Notes under the pieces: generated by a model
Told to the model about the DNA's origin: nothing
The model's database searches: none
The model's input: only the letters and a program-made list of their open reading frames with translations
Shown here: positions 47,098-55,552 of the stretch, piece after piece
How the letters are laid out: each line of letters begins with the position of its first letter
Numbering within the stretch: position 1 is the stretch's first letter
Program-made: the position numbers and the translations under genes
Assembly: GCA_030538605.1 (NCBI GenBank)
Contig: JAUNTQ010000006.1
Coordinates: 1 to 64,000, forward strand
Source: Pseudomonadota bacterium
GTDB taxonomy: Bacteria; Pseudomonadota; Gammaproteobacteria; Burkholderiales; Burkholderiaceae_C
Reading direction: 5' to 3'
DNA length: 64,000 nt

Positions 47098-48003
47098 TCA
47101 GCCCGTCGCGGGCACCTTCAGGCGCAGCGCGTCCAGCACCAGGCTGAAGGCCGGCGAGGGCTGGCGCCGGCTGGGGTAGTACAGGTGGTAGCCGTCAAAC
47201 GGCGGGCACCAGTCTTGCAGCACGCGCACCAGCGCGCCGCTGTCCAGGTGCGCGCGCAATTCGTCGCTGGGCAGCAGCACCAGGCCCAGGCCGGCCAGCG
47301 CGGCGTCGATCTGCGGCGCCGTGGTGTTGAAGATCAGCGGCCCATCGACCCGCACGTTCACCGCCTTGCCGCGCCTGGCAAAGTCCCACACGTACAGCCC
47401 GCCCGAGCTGACCATGCGCTGGTTGATGCAGCGGTGCGCCGCCAGATCGTGTGGCGTCTTTGGCTGCGGGTGGCGCGCGAAATACCCGGGTGAACCGGCC
47501 ACCACCATCGACAGCCGTGGCCCGATAGGCATGGCGATCATGTCCCGGTCGATGGTGCTGCCCAGCCGCACGCCGGCATCGAAGCGGTCGGCCACGATGT
47601 CGCGAAAGCCGTAGTTGACGTCGAACTCGAAGCTGATCTCGGGATAGTCGCGCACCAGCGGCGTCAGCTTGGGCAGCAAAATGGTTTGCAACACGCCATC
47701 GCCGCAGGTGATGCGCACCGTGCCCGCGGGCTTGTCGCGCAGCTCGGTCAGCGCGTGCAGCTCGGCCTCGATCTCGTCAAAGCGGTGGCCAATGGCGCGT
47801 GCCAGCCGCTCGCCCGCGCCGGTGGGCGCCACGCTGCGCGTGGTGCGCGTCAGAAGGCGGATTTGCAGGCGCTCCTCCAGCCCGCGCACGGCCTGGCTGA
47901 GGGCCGATTGCGTCACGCCCAGCGTGGCCGCCGCGCGGGTAAAGCTGCCCTCGCGCGCCACGGTGACGAAGGCCAGCAGATCGTTCAGGTTGCGTCGTGC
48001 CAT
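47098..48003 (-). CDS. LysR-family regulator
   Basis: 301 residues. Winged helix with NLNDLLAFVTVAREGSFTRA and LGVTQSALSQAVRGLEERL, followed by an effector domain with substrate-loop sequence VRITCGDGVLQTILLPKL. CrgA-like subclass. Divergent from the hydrolase cluster, so probably its regulator. Start at 48003 chosen at the family Met; the frame remains open upstream but inside the intergenic region and the divergent gene. Confidence 0.92.
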   Translation of the reverse strand: MARRNLNDLLAFVTVAREGSFTRAAATLGVTQSALSQAVRGLEERLQIRLLTRTTRSVAPTGAGERLARAIGHRFDEIEAELHALTELRDKPAGTVRITCGDGVLQTILLPKLTPLVRDYPEISFEFDVNYGFRDIVADRFDAGVRLGSTIDRDMIAMPIGPRLSMVVAGSPGYFARHPQPKTPHDLAAHRCINQRMVSSGGLYVWDFARRGKAVNVRVDGPLIFNTTAPQIDAALAGLGLVLLPSDELRAHLDSGALVRVLQDWCPPFDGYHLYYPSRRQPSPAFSLVLDALRLKVPATG

Positions 48004-48011
48004 GCATGGAT

Positions 48012-48046
48012 TATGAATCTTCGCTAATAAGCCTGATAAGTATTCA
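48012..48046. promoter_or_regulatory. Candidate LysR operator
   Basis: ATGAAT ... ATTCAT dyad (48012 and 48041) in an AT-rich patch directly upstream of the LysR gene and 90 bases before the divergent hydrolase gene. Location fits LysR control; symmetry is short. Confidence 0.4.
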
Positions 48047-48135
48047 TCATCTAGGCAAAGCCTCACCCAGGGCCCAGAATTCGCTCCATCGCTGCACCCA
48101 TTGCGCAGCCACAGTTTCAAAAGGAGCCGACAAGC

Positions 48136-49221
48136 ATGACCCCCACCCTGTCCCGCCGCCGCGCACTGCAAGGCGCCCTGTCCATCGGCGGCGCGGCCCT
48201 GGCCGCCACCACCGCCGTGGCCCAAGCCGCCACCCGATCCACCCCCAGCACCGCCCCCGCCATGACACTCACGAAAAAATGGGACAAGGTTTTCCCGCAA
48301 AGCCCGAAAGTCGATCACCAGAAAGTCACCTTCACCAACCGCTACGGCATCACCCTGGCGGCCGACCTGTACCAGCCCAAGGCGCGCGCGGCCGGGCGGC
48401 TGCCCGCCATCGTCGTCGGCGGGCCGTTCGGTGCCGTGAAGGAGCAGGCATCGGGCCTGTACGCGCAGACCCTGGCCGAGCGCGGCTTCGTCACGCTGGC
48501 TTTCGATGGTTCGTACACCGGTGAAAGCGGCGGCCAGCCGCGCAACGTCGCCTCGCCCGACATCAATACCGAAGACTTCAGCGCCGCGGTCGACTTCATC
48601 GGCCTGCTGCCGCAGGTGGACCGCGAACGCATCGGCATGATCGGCGTGTGCGGCTGGGGTGGCATGGCGCTGAACGCCGCCGCCGTCGACAAGCGCGTGA
48701 AGGCGGTGGTGGCCAGCACCATGTACGACATGACGCGCGTCATGTCCAAGGGCTACAACGACAGCGTGACGCCGGCCGAGCGCGCCAAGACGCTGGAGCA
48801 ACTCAGTCGCCAGCGCTGGGTGGATGCGGAAAAGGGCACGCCCGCCTACCAGCCGGCCTACAACAAACTCAGCGGTGGCGAGGCGCAGTTTCTGGTCGAT
48901 TACCACGACTACTACATGACGCCGCGCGGCTACCACCCGCGTGCGGTCAACTCAGGCAATTCGTGGTCGCAGACGACACCGCTGTCGTTCATGAACATGC
49001 CGATCCTGACCTACATCGCCGAAATCTCGCCGCGCCCGCTGCTGATCATTCACGGCGAGAAGGCGCACTCGCGCTACTTCAGCGAGACCGCCTATGCGGC
49101 GGCGGCCGAGCCGAAGGAACTGCTCATCGTCCCCGGCGCCAGCCACGTCGATCTGTACGACAACCTGCAGAAGATCCCCTTCGAGCGCATCGACGGCTTC
49201 TTCAAGCAACACCTGGCCTGA
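48136..49221 (+). CDS. Exported alpha/beta hydrolase with Cys at the nucleophile elbow
   Basis: 361 residues. Tat-type leader (LSRRRALQGALSIGGAALAA). Alpha/beta hydrolase fold with the elbow GVCGWGGMALN, where Cys replaces the usual Ser, as in dienelactone-hydrolase-like and YcjY-like proteins; HGEKAHSRYF and ASHVDLYDN carry the acid/His region. Substrate unknown. First gene of a probable operon with a cyclophilin-fold protein and an acetyltransferase, under a LysR regulator. Confidence 0.83.
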   Translation: MTPTLSRRRALQGALSIGGAALAATTAVAQAATRSTPSTAPAMTLTKKWDKVFPQSPKVDHQKVTFTNRYGITLAADLYQPKARAAGRLPAIVVGGPFGAVKEQASGLYAQTLAERGFVTLAFDGSYTGESGGQPRNVASPDINTEDFSAAVDFIGLLPQVDRERIGMIGVCGWGGMALNAAAVDKRVKAVVASTMYDMTRVMSKGYNDSVTPAERAKTLEQLSRQRWVDAEKGTPAYQPAYNKLSGGEAQFLVDYHDYYMTPRGYHPRAVNSGNSWSQTTPLSFMNMPILTYIAEISPRPLLIIHGEKAHSRYFSETAYAAAAEPKELLIVPGASHVDLYDNLQKIPFERIDGFFKQHLA

Positions 49222-49264
49222 TGCGTTTTGGGTCACCCCACCCAAGTCGCGCCGCGAGAGCACC

Positions 49265-49612
49265 ATGACCTTGACCATCGTCCTCAACGATCAGCCATTT
49301 CGGGCCACGCTCGCCAGCAGCCCCGCCGCGCGCGCCCTGGCCGCGCACCTGCCCTTGTCGCTGACGCTGCAGGACTACGAGGGCACCGAAAAGATCGCCA
49401 AGCTGCCCTTTCGCCTGCCCGACGAAGCCGGCGCCGCGCACACCGGCCGGCCGGGCGACATCACCTATTACGCGCCGTGGGGCAACCTGGCGCTGTTCCA
49501 TGGCGACGGCCCCAGCGTGCCGCCGGGCCTGGTCTACCTCGGGCGCTTCGAAGGCGACGCCACCGCCGCGCTGCGCGGTGCCACGCGCATTCGCATCGAG
49601 CGCGCACAGTAA
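49265..49612 (+). CDS. Cyclophilin-like fold protein
   Basis: 115 residues, all-beta pattern: TLTIVLNDQPFRATL, LTLQDYEGTEKIAKLPFRLP, GDITYYAPWGNLALFHGD and LVYLGRFEGD. Matches the small cyclophilin-like family often found beside alpha/beta hydrolases and LysR regulators. No signal peptide. Enzymatic role unknown. Starts 43 bases after the hydrolase. Confidence 0.75.
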   Translation: MTLTIVLNDQPFRATLASSPAARALAAHLPLSLTLQDYEGTEKIAKLPFRLPDEAGAAHTGRPGDITYYAPWGNLALFHGDGPSVPPGLVYLGRFEGDATAALRGATRIRIERAQ

Positions 49613-49623
49613 AGAGCAAGAGC

Positions 49624-50280
49624 ATGAAAACCACCACCATGACCGAGCGGCCACCGCAACCCCAGCCCGCCGACATCTTTGCTCGCGAACTCGCCGGCGA
49701 AGTCATCTCCGGCGCCGACCCGCAATACCCCCGCATCGCCGAGCTGATCACCGAAGCGCAAAAAGTCATCGCCGAGATGAACACCGGCTACCACGGCCCG
49801 GACGAGATGCGCGCGCTGTTCGAGCGCCTCACCGGCCGGCCGGTCGATGAGTCTTTCTGGCTGATGCAGCCCTTCTACACGGACTTCGGCAAGAACATCC
49901 GCATCGGCCGCAACGTCTTCGTCAACCACGCCTGCGAGTTCATGGACCGCGGCGGCATCACGATCGAAGACGACGTGCTGATCGGCCCCAAGGTCAACCT
50001 GGTCACCATCAATCACCCGCTCGATCCGGCGCGGCGGCACGCCACCTGGTGCGCGCCCATCGTCATCCGGCGCGGCGCCTGGCTGGGCGCGGCGGTGTCG
50101 GTCATGCCCGGCGTGACCATTGGCGAAAACGCCGTGGTCGCGGCCAACGCGGTGGTCACCAAGGACGTGCCCGACAACGCCATCGTGGGCGGCGTGCCCG
50201 CACGCTTCATCCGCTGGATCGACGCCGCCCACGCACCCACCGAACGCGCCACCAACAGCACCGAAAAGCACGCCGCCTGA
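49624..50280 (+). CDS. Sugar O-acetyltransferase (Maa/LacA-like)
   Basis: 218 residues. Left-handed beta-helix acetyltransferase with hexapeptide repeats: IRIGRNVFVNHACEFMDRG, ITIEDDVLIGPKVNLVTINH (catalytic-type His), APIVIRRGAWLGAAVSVMPG and VTIGENAVVAANAVVTKDVP. Transfers acetyl from acetyl-CoA to a sugar-like acceptor. Starts 11 bases after the previous gene. Followed by 200 bases with no gene; a TGCATGTACACA stretch there resembles the flank of the 17601 and 30985 repeats. Confidence 0.88.
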   Translation: MKTTTMTERPPQPQPADIFARELAGEVISGADPQYPRIAELITEAQKVIAEMNTGYHGPDEMRALFERLTGRPVDESFWLMQPFYTDFGKNIRIGRNVFVNHACEFMDRGGITIEDDVLIGPKVNLVTINHPLDPARRHATWCAPIVIRRGAWLGAAVSVMPGVTIGENAVVAANAVVTKDVPDNAIVGGVPARFIRWIDAAHAPTERATNSTEKHAA

Positions 50281-50480
50281 AAGCTGCCCGCGCCTTTCCC
50301 CAGCGGGTTTGTGCATGTACACATCGCGTGGCCTTGTTTTTTTTGGGGGTATATGGCTTTTCCGCGCTTCAGACGTGCGCTGCAAGACATGCAGGTCGGG
50401 AGTATGTGGGATGCCCCGATGTGTGCAGGCGCAAGCCCAACGGCGCGAGGCAGCCAAGCAAGGTCGGCTTGTTCCTGGGT

Positions 50481-51026
50481 TCAGCTTGAGGCCACTGAGC
50501 GCGGCACCATAGCAGCGGCGCCCACGGGGCAAACCGCCACGCACTCACCGCAGGCGGTGCAGGCCTGCGGGTCAAGCTGCATTTGCGCAATGCCGCCCAG
50601 CGCGGGCCGAAAGCGGATGGCGCGCGCATCGCAGGCGTCGCCGCAGGTGCGGCATTCCACCTTTTGCAGCGCCAGGCAGTGAGGCGCGATGCGCACTTGC
50701 CAGCCGGGCCAGGCGGCGCGGAGCGCATCGGGGCCGTGCGCCGCTTCGGCGGCGGCGCGGTTGAGCGCCCGTGGCGCGCAGGCGGTGTCGCAGGCGCCGC
50801 AGAAGTCGCAGCCTTGCGCGCTGAAGTCCACCGCTGGAAAGCCGCCGTCACCCACGGCCAGCACGCCGCGCGGGCAGGCCGTGACGCAGGCGTGGCAGCG
50901 CGTGCACTGCTCGGCAAAGCGCGCCTCGGCCAGCGCCCAGGGCGGACGCTGCACGGCAGGTGCCTGCGGCGCAGCGGCTTCGGCCATGCGCCCGCGCAGA
51001 AAGGAGCGGCGGCGCGGGTCGATCAT
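50481..51026 (-). CDS. napF: NapF ferredoxin-type protein
   Basis: 181 residues. Four Fe-S cysteine clusters: CTRCHACVTACPRG, CDFCGACDTACAP, CRTCGDACDARA and CTACGECVAVCPVG. Starts IDPRRRSFLRGRM, typical of NapF, which acts in the cytoplasm on NapA maturation. It is not in napDAGHBC but overlaps the end of the ccmI-like gene by 4 bases, so it is transcribed with the ccm genes. Confidence 0.9.
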   Translation of the reverse strand: MIDPRRRSFLRGRMAEAAAPQAPAVQRPPWALAEARFAEQCTRCHACVTACPRGVLAVGDGGFPAVDFSAQGCDFCGACDTACAPRALNRAAAEAAHGPDALRAAWPGWQVRIAPHCLALQKVECRTCGDACDARAIRFRPALGGIAQMQLDPQACTACGECVAVCPVGAAAMVPRSVASS

Positions 51027-51775
51027 TGACTTGATGCAGGCACTGGCAGCGCAACACCTGCACCCGCGCCAGTGTGTGCACCCGCACCCTGCACGCGCGG
51101 ATCACGCCCTTCGGCCAGTTGCGTCAACGCGGCGTCAAGCGCCTGGCGGTCGGCGCTGTCTTCAGGGTAGAGATTGCTCAACTGCATCAGCACGCCATGC
51201 GCGGCCTGGGTGTCGCCCCGGTCAAGCGCGGCCAGTCCGCGCAGCATGAGCACGCCGGGGTCGTCAGGCTCCAGGCTCATGGCGCGGGCCAGCAACTCCT
51301 GGCTGCGGCGGTCGAAGCGCTGGCCCTGGCTGAGGATGCGCGCCTCGGTCCATTCGGCCATCGTCTCCACGTCGTCCCAGGCCAGCGGCCTGGCGTGCTC
51401 GAACGCTTCGGCGGCGTCGGCGTGGCGTTGCAGCACCTTGTAGCTGCGCGCCAGCATGAGCCAGCCTGCGGGGTTGTCGGGCTGCGCCTTCAGGCGGTCG
51501 GCCAGCTTGTCCACCATGGTTTCGGCGGATTCGTCCGGCGTCGGGTGGCGGTCTCGCGGGTTCAGCCCGCGCGGGTTGCCCAAGGCGGCATACAGCGCCA
51601 TCACCAGCAAGGGCACAGCCAGTGTGAGCAACCAGGTGCGTCGCGCGCCGCCATCGCCCTGCGTTGGCGCAACTGCCCACGACAGCGACGCGGTGAACAC
51701 GGCCACCAGCGCCATTGCACCCAGCACGAAAGGCCAAAGCCAGTCGAAGGCCCAGATCATGGCGGTGGCGCTCAT
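51023..51775 (-). CDS. ccmI: CcmI-like (CycH) cytochrome c biogenesis TPR protein
   Basis: 250 residues. Two N-terminal membrane segments (WLWPFVLGAMALVAVFTAS and WLLTLAVPLLVMALYAAL) and a TPR-type periplasmic domain (NPAGWLMLARSYKVLQRHAD, AEAFEHARPLAWDD). Presents apocytochrome to the CcmFH ligase. The start at 51775 is chosen because it gives the first helix; the open frame upstream lies inside ccmH. Shorter than typical CcmI. Confidence 0.88.
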   Translation of the reverse strand: MSATAMIWAFDWLWPFVLGAMALVAVFTASLSWAVAPTQGDGGARRTWLLTLAVPLLVMALYAALGNPRGLNPRDRHPTPDESAETMVDKLADRLKAQPDNPAGWLMLARSYKVLQRHADAAEAFEHARPLAWDDVETMAEWTEARILSQGQRFDRRSQELLARAMSLEPDDPGVLMLRGLAALDRGDTQAAHGVLMQLSNLYPEDSADRQALDAALTQLAEGRDPRVQGAGAHTGAGAGVALPVPASSQ

Positions 51776-52206
51776 GCGTCTGTCTCCTGCGCGTCCTCGG
51801 CAGCGCCATCGGGCGCTGCGCGCTGGCGCACCGTGCGCCACACGATGAAGCCGCCTGCGCCCAGCAGCAAGAGCGGCCCCACCCACAGCAGCAAAGTGCT
51901 GGCACGCAGCGGCGGCTGGTAGTTGACGAAGTCGCCGTAGCGGGCCAGCAGAAAGTCGCGGATCTGCGCGTCGCTCTGGCCTTGCTCCATCAGGGTGCGG
52001 ATCTCGCGTTTCAAGTCCATCGCCAGCGGCGCGTGCGAGTCGGCCAGCGACTCGTTCTGACACACCAGGCAGCGCAGATCCTGCGTGAGCGTGTGCATGC
52101 GGTCGGCCAGCTCGTCGGCATGGGCAACGCTGAAGTACGCTACTATAAAAATAGCTGTCAGCGCTTTATTTACAAACGCAAAAGGCTTGAAACGTTTGAA
52201 AATCAT
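51772..52206 (-). CDS. ccmH: CcmH apocytochrome thioreductase
   Basis: 144 residues. Signal peptide, then LRCLVCQNESLADSHAPLA with the CVC redox pair, then a C-terminal membrane helix (LLLWVGPLLLLGAGGFIVW). Reduces the CXXCH cysteines before haem attachment. The signal peptide (FKPFAFVNKALTAIFIVAYF) is encoded by an AT-rich repeat copy, 52143-52192. Overlaps ccmG by 4 bases. Confidence 0.94.
   Translation of the reverse strand: MIFKRFKPFAFVNKALTAIFIVAYFSVAHADELADRMHTLTQDLRCLVCQNESLADSHAPLAMDLKREIRTLMEQGQSDAQIRDFLLARYGDFVNYQPPLRASTLLLWVGPLLLLGAGGFIVWRTVRQRAAPDGAAEDAQETDA
52143..52192 (-). repeat. Dispersed repeat copy encoding the CcmH signal peptide
   Basis: Read on the plus strand: CTATAAAAATAGCT, GCGCTTTAT, ACGCAAAAGGCTTGAAA. 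Same block order as in aroA at 4328-4388. The open reading frame runs through it in reverse. Confidence 0.6.
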
Positions 52207-52796
52207 CGGCCTGCCTCCAGCAACGGCACGATGCGCGTGCGGATGATCTCGTCGGTCAGCGCGCCCACGTGCTTGAAGCGGATGACGCCTTGCGCGTCGA
52301 CGACAAAGGTCTCGGGCGCGCCATACACGCCCAGGTCAATGCCCAGCCGCCCGTCCTCATCGACCACCGAGGCAAAGAACGGGTTGCCATGCCGCCCGAG
52401 CCAGCCCAGGGCGTCGGCGCGTTTGTCCTTGTAGTTGAGGCCAAGCAACTGGTCGGCATGGCCTTGCGCGGCGAGCTGTTTTGACAGGCGCGTCAGCTCA
52501 GGGTGTTCTTGCAGGCAGGTGACGCACCATGACGCCCACAGGTTGACCAAGCGCGCCTTGCCGCGCCAGTCGGCCGGCCCCATGCGGTGCTCGGGCGCTT
52601 CCAGCACAGGCAGCGCGCGCGCGGGCCAGGGCTGGCCGATGAGCGCGCTGGGCAGCTCGCGCGGGTCGCGCGTCAGCCCCACGGCCAGCAGCACCAGCAG
52701 TGCAGCCATCGCCCCGAAGGCGGCCCACAAGCCCCAGCGGCGGCGCGTGCCAGCCGCCTGCACATCGGATGCGGCGAGCGAGTGGCCGTGACTCAT
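52203..52796 (-). CDS. ccmG: CcmG (DsbE) thioredoxin-like protein
   Basis: 197 residues. N-terminal membrane anchor, then a thioredoxin fold with the active site LWASWCVTCLQEHPEL (WCxxC) and GAPETFVVDAQGVI. Keeps CcmH reduced in the periplasm. ATG overlaps the ccmF stop by 4 bases. Confidence 0.93.
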   Translation of the reverse strand: MSHGHSLAASDVQAAGTRRRWGLWAAFGAMAALLVLLAVGLTRDPRELPSALIGQPWPARALPVLEAPEHRMGPADWRGKARLVNLWASWCVTCLQEHPELTRLSKQLAAQGHADQLLGLNYKDKRADALGWLGRHGNPFFASVVDEDGRLGIDLGVYGAPETFVVDAQGVIRFKHVGALTDEIIRTRIVPLLEAGR

Positions 52797-54856
52797 GAAG
52801 CCTCCTGCGCAACGACGGGCGCTGGATCCGGTGCCTGCACGCGGCCAGCCGCCGCCACGCGCCGAGGCCGATAACGCCGCGCCGCCGCCGCAACGAAAGC
52901 CCCCAGCGCCATCCACACCACGCCGATCCACACCCAGCGCATCAGCGGCTTGTATTGCACGCGCACGCTCCACGCGCCGTAGGGCGTGCCCTCCAGCGGC
53001 TCGCCCAGCGCCACATAAATGTCCCGGCCCAAACCCCAGTCGATGGCGCTTTCGGTCATGGGCATGGCGCTGCCGGTGTAGTTGCGCTTTTCGGCGTGCA
53101 GCGTGCGGGCGCTGCCGCCATTGGCCGCGCAGTCGAGGGTGAACACGCCGCGCAGCGCCGTGTAGTTGGGGCCGCGCTCGGGCTGCACGCGCTCGAAGGT
53201 CAGCGCACAGCCGCCGATGGCGTGTTGCGCGGCGGCGGCATCGGGCGCGGGCGTGCCGTCCTTGGTCACGGCGGGGGTCATGCGCACATCGCGCTCCACA
53301 CCGTGGCCGCCCACCACCGCCACGCCCGCAGCAAACACCGCCACGCCCAGGTGCGCCGTGACCATGCCCCACTGCGATGCAGTCAAGCCGCCCTTGCGCC
53401 ACTGCCGCAGCGCCCACACACCCGTGGCCAGCGCCACGCACGCGGCCAGCGCCAGCGTCAGCGCCACCAGTGGTTTGACTTGAGAAAAAACGCTGTAAAG
53501 CGTCACTGAACAGGTGCCAGATGCTATTAAAAATAAAACGATCAATCCCCACATCCAGCGGCGCGCGCCGCCTTGCATGCCTCGGCCCCAGCGCAGCCAC
53601 GCGGCGGGCACCAGCAGCGCCAGCAGCGCCAGATACACAGGTGCCAGCACCGCCTCGAAATACGGCGGCCCCACGCTGATCTTGCCCAGGTTCAATGCGT
53701 CCATGGCCAGCGGATACAGCGTGCCCAGCAGCACCGTGGCACACGAGACGATGAGCAGCAGGTTGTTAAGCAGCACGCCCGTTTCGCGCGACGCCAGCGC
53801 CGTGGGCAGTGGCCCGCGCGCATCGTGCAGGCGCTCGGCGTGGCGCGCATACAGGCCCATCGCACCCAGCAGAAAACCCGCAATCAAGCCCAGCAAGAAC
53901 ACGCCCCGGCGCGGATCGGTGGCAAAAGCATGCACCGAAGTGATCACGCCCGAGCGCACCAGAAACAGCCCCAGCAGCGCCAGCATGAACGCGCCAATGG
54001 CGAGCACCGCCGTCCAGTGCGGCAACGCACGGCGGCCTTCGCGCACCACCAGCGTGTGCGCCAGTGCGGCCAGCACCAGCCAGGGCATGAACGAGGCGTT
54101 TTCCACCGGGTCCCAGAACCACCAGCCGCCCCAGCCCAGTTCGTAATAAGCCCACCACGAACCCAGCGCAATGCCCAGCGACAGAAACCCCCAGGCGATC
54201 AGCACGAAGGGGCGCATGGCCCTGACCCATTTTTCGCGCGTGCCATAGGCTAGCACGGCCATCACCATCGCAAACGGCACCGCCGTGCCCACATAGCCCA
54301 GGTACAAGAGCGGCGGGTGCAGCGCCAGCCCCAGGTCTTGCAGCAGCGGGTTCAGACTCTGCCCCTCGTCAGCGGCGGGCAGCAGGCGCACGAAGGGGTT
54401 GGAGGTGAGCAACACGAAGGCCAGCATGGCCAGCGACACCAAGCCGAGAAAACCCAGCACGCGCGTGGCGTAAGCCGCTTCATGCGCCTGTGGGCCCGCA
54501 GCGCTTTCCGTGCGGCTGGCTGCCAGCGGCAGCCACCACGCCGCCAGCACCGACCAGCCCGCCAGTATCAGCACCCACAGCAGCAGCGAGCCTTCGTGCC
54601 CACCCCAGATGGCGGAGATCTTGTAGAGCAGGGGCAAATCGCGGTGGCCGTGCTGCACCACATACACCACCGAGAAGTCGTCCTGCACAAAGGCCACGCC
54701 CAGCAACACGAAAGCCACAGCCAGCGCCCCCGCCTGCCACGCCAGCGCCACACACGCCAGGCGCGGCTGCGCCTGCGCAGCCAGGCCCGCCCACGCCTGC
54801 GCAGCCGCCGCGATGAAGGCAAAAATCAATAGAAGGTGGGCAAGTTCGGGGAGCAT
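52793..54856 (-). CDS. ccmF: CcmF cytochrome c haem ligase
   Basis: 687 residues, about 15 membrane helices. HEGSLLLWVLILAGWSVLA, GWGGWWFWDPVENASFMPWL (WWD domain), and His ligands of the membrane b-haem. It joins haem from CcmE to apocytochrome. Near residues 440-450 the code passes through an AT-rich patch (53500-53555). Starts 10 bases after the toxin gene stop, so the operon continues across the toxin-antitoxin pair. Confidence 0.95.
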   Translation of the reverse strand: MLPELAHLLLIFAFIAAAAQAWAGLAAQAQPRLACVALAWQAGALAVAFVLLGVAFVQDDFSVVYVVQHGHRDLPLLYKISAIWGGHEGSLLLWVLILAGWSVLAAWWLPLAASRTESAAGPQAHEAAYATRVLGFLGLVSLAMLAFVLLTSNPFVRLLPAADEGQSLNPLLQDLGLALHPPLLYLGYVGTAVPFAMVMAVLAYGTREKWVRAMRPFVLIAWGFLSLGIALGSWWAYYELGWGGWWFWDPVENASFMPWLVLAALAHTLVVREGRRALPHWTAVLAIGAFMLALLGLFLVRSGVITSVHAFATDPRRGVFLLGLIAGFLLGAMGLYARHAERLHDARGPLPTALASRETGVLLNNLLLIVSCATVLLGTLYPLAMDALNLGKISVGPPYFEAVLAPVYLALLALLVPAAWLRWGRGMQGGARRWMWGLIVLFLIASGTCSVTLYSVFSQVKPLVALTLALAACVALATGVWALRQWRKGGLTASQWGMVTAHLGVAVFAAGVAVVGGHGVERDVRMTPAVTKDGTPAPDAAAAQHAIGGCALTFERVQPERGPNYTALRGVFTLDCAANGGSARTLHAEKRNYTGSAMPMTESAIDWGLGRDIYVALGEPLEGTPYGAWSVRVQYKPLMRWVWIGVVWMALGAFVAAAARRYRPRRVAAAGRVQAPDPAPVVAQEAS

Positions 54857-54866
54857 GGGGTCTTTT

Positions 54867-55268
54867 TCATTCCGTCAACCAGGCGGCACCTTCGAGCTTT
54901 GCGCACGCCTTGTCGAAGGTCCAAAGCGGTGCTTCGCCCGCCTGCCAAGCCAGACCGACGTGAACGCCGTCGGCAAAATCCGCACGACCTTGCTCGTACA
55001 GGCGAAGTGCCACCTCAACGGCAGATTCGGATTCGATCGACAGCTCTGCGGCAGACAACAGCGCCGCCATCGTTGCCAGGATGTCCGGCTTGGCAAAACC
55101 GAAGCTGGCGCGCAGCACCCACTCCAGCTCGATCACGATCGTCACCGGCACGAACAAGGTGTCACCCGCTCGCACGGCACGTGCCATCAGGCCGCGCGCC
55201 AACGCAAGCTGGCGCGCATCGTCCCGCACGAGATAACGCACGAGGATGTTGGTGTCGAGCGCCGCCAT
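54867..55268 (-). CDS. PIN-domain ribonuclease toxin (VapC-like)
   Basis: 133 residues. PIN fold: ALDTNILVRYLVRDDARQLA (first Asp), IVIELEWVLRASFG (Glu), ADFADGVHVGLAWQAG and WTFDKACAKL (further acids). VapC proteins cut initiator tRNA or other RNAs. Partner of the AbrB-fold gene 9 bases upstream. Placed inside the ccm operon between ccmE and ccmF, same strand. Confidence 0.9.
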   Translation of the reverse strand: MAALDTNILVRYLVRDDARQLALARGLMARAVRAGDTLFVPVTIVIELEWVLRASFGFAKPDILATMAALLSAAELSIESESAVEVALRLYEQGRADFADGVHVGLAWQAGEAPLWTFDKACAKLEGAAWLTE

Positions 55269-55277
55269 GTCCCTGGT

Positions 55278-55514
55278 TCATTCGCCGGGCGGATGCGCCC
55301 ATGCGTTCATCTCGGCGACCTTGACCTTGCGTCCTGCCGGTGCCTTGAGCATGCCCGCCAGTTCGAGAATCGAGCGGTTCTTGGCCCGCACGACCACCGC
55401 CCCATCAGGCATGGCATGCCAGCGCAGCTTGGTGCCCGGCTGCGCATTCAGCACGTCGCGAATGGCTTGCGGCACCGTGGTCTGGCCTTTGAGGGTGAGG
55501 GTGGATTCCTGCAT
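55278..55514 (-). CDS. AbrB/SpoVT-fold antitoxin
   Basis: 78 residues. Swapped-hairpin pattern STLTLKGQTTVPQAIRDVLN and AMPDGAVVVRAKN. Binds DNA and neutralises the PIN toxin. Start preceded by an AT-rich region (55518-55555, TTTATAAATTGTAATG) that probably holds its own promoter. The gene begins 38 bases after ccmE. Confidence 0.85.
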   Translation of the reverse strand: MQESTLTLKGQTTVPQAIRDVLNAQPGTKLRWHAMPDGAVVVRAKNRSILELAGMLKAPAGRKVKVAEMNAWAHPPGE

Positions 55515-55552
55515 CTTGATTCCTTACTTTTTTATAAATTGTAATGAACCCA

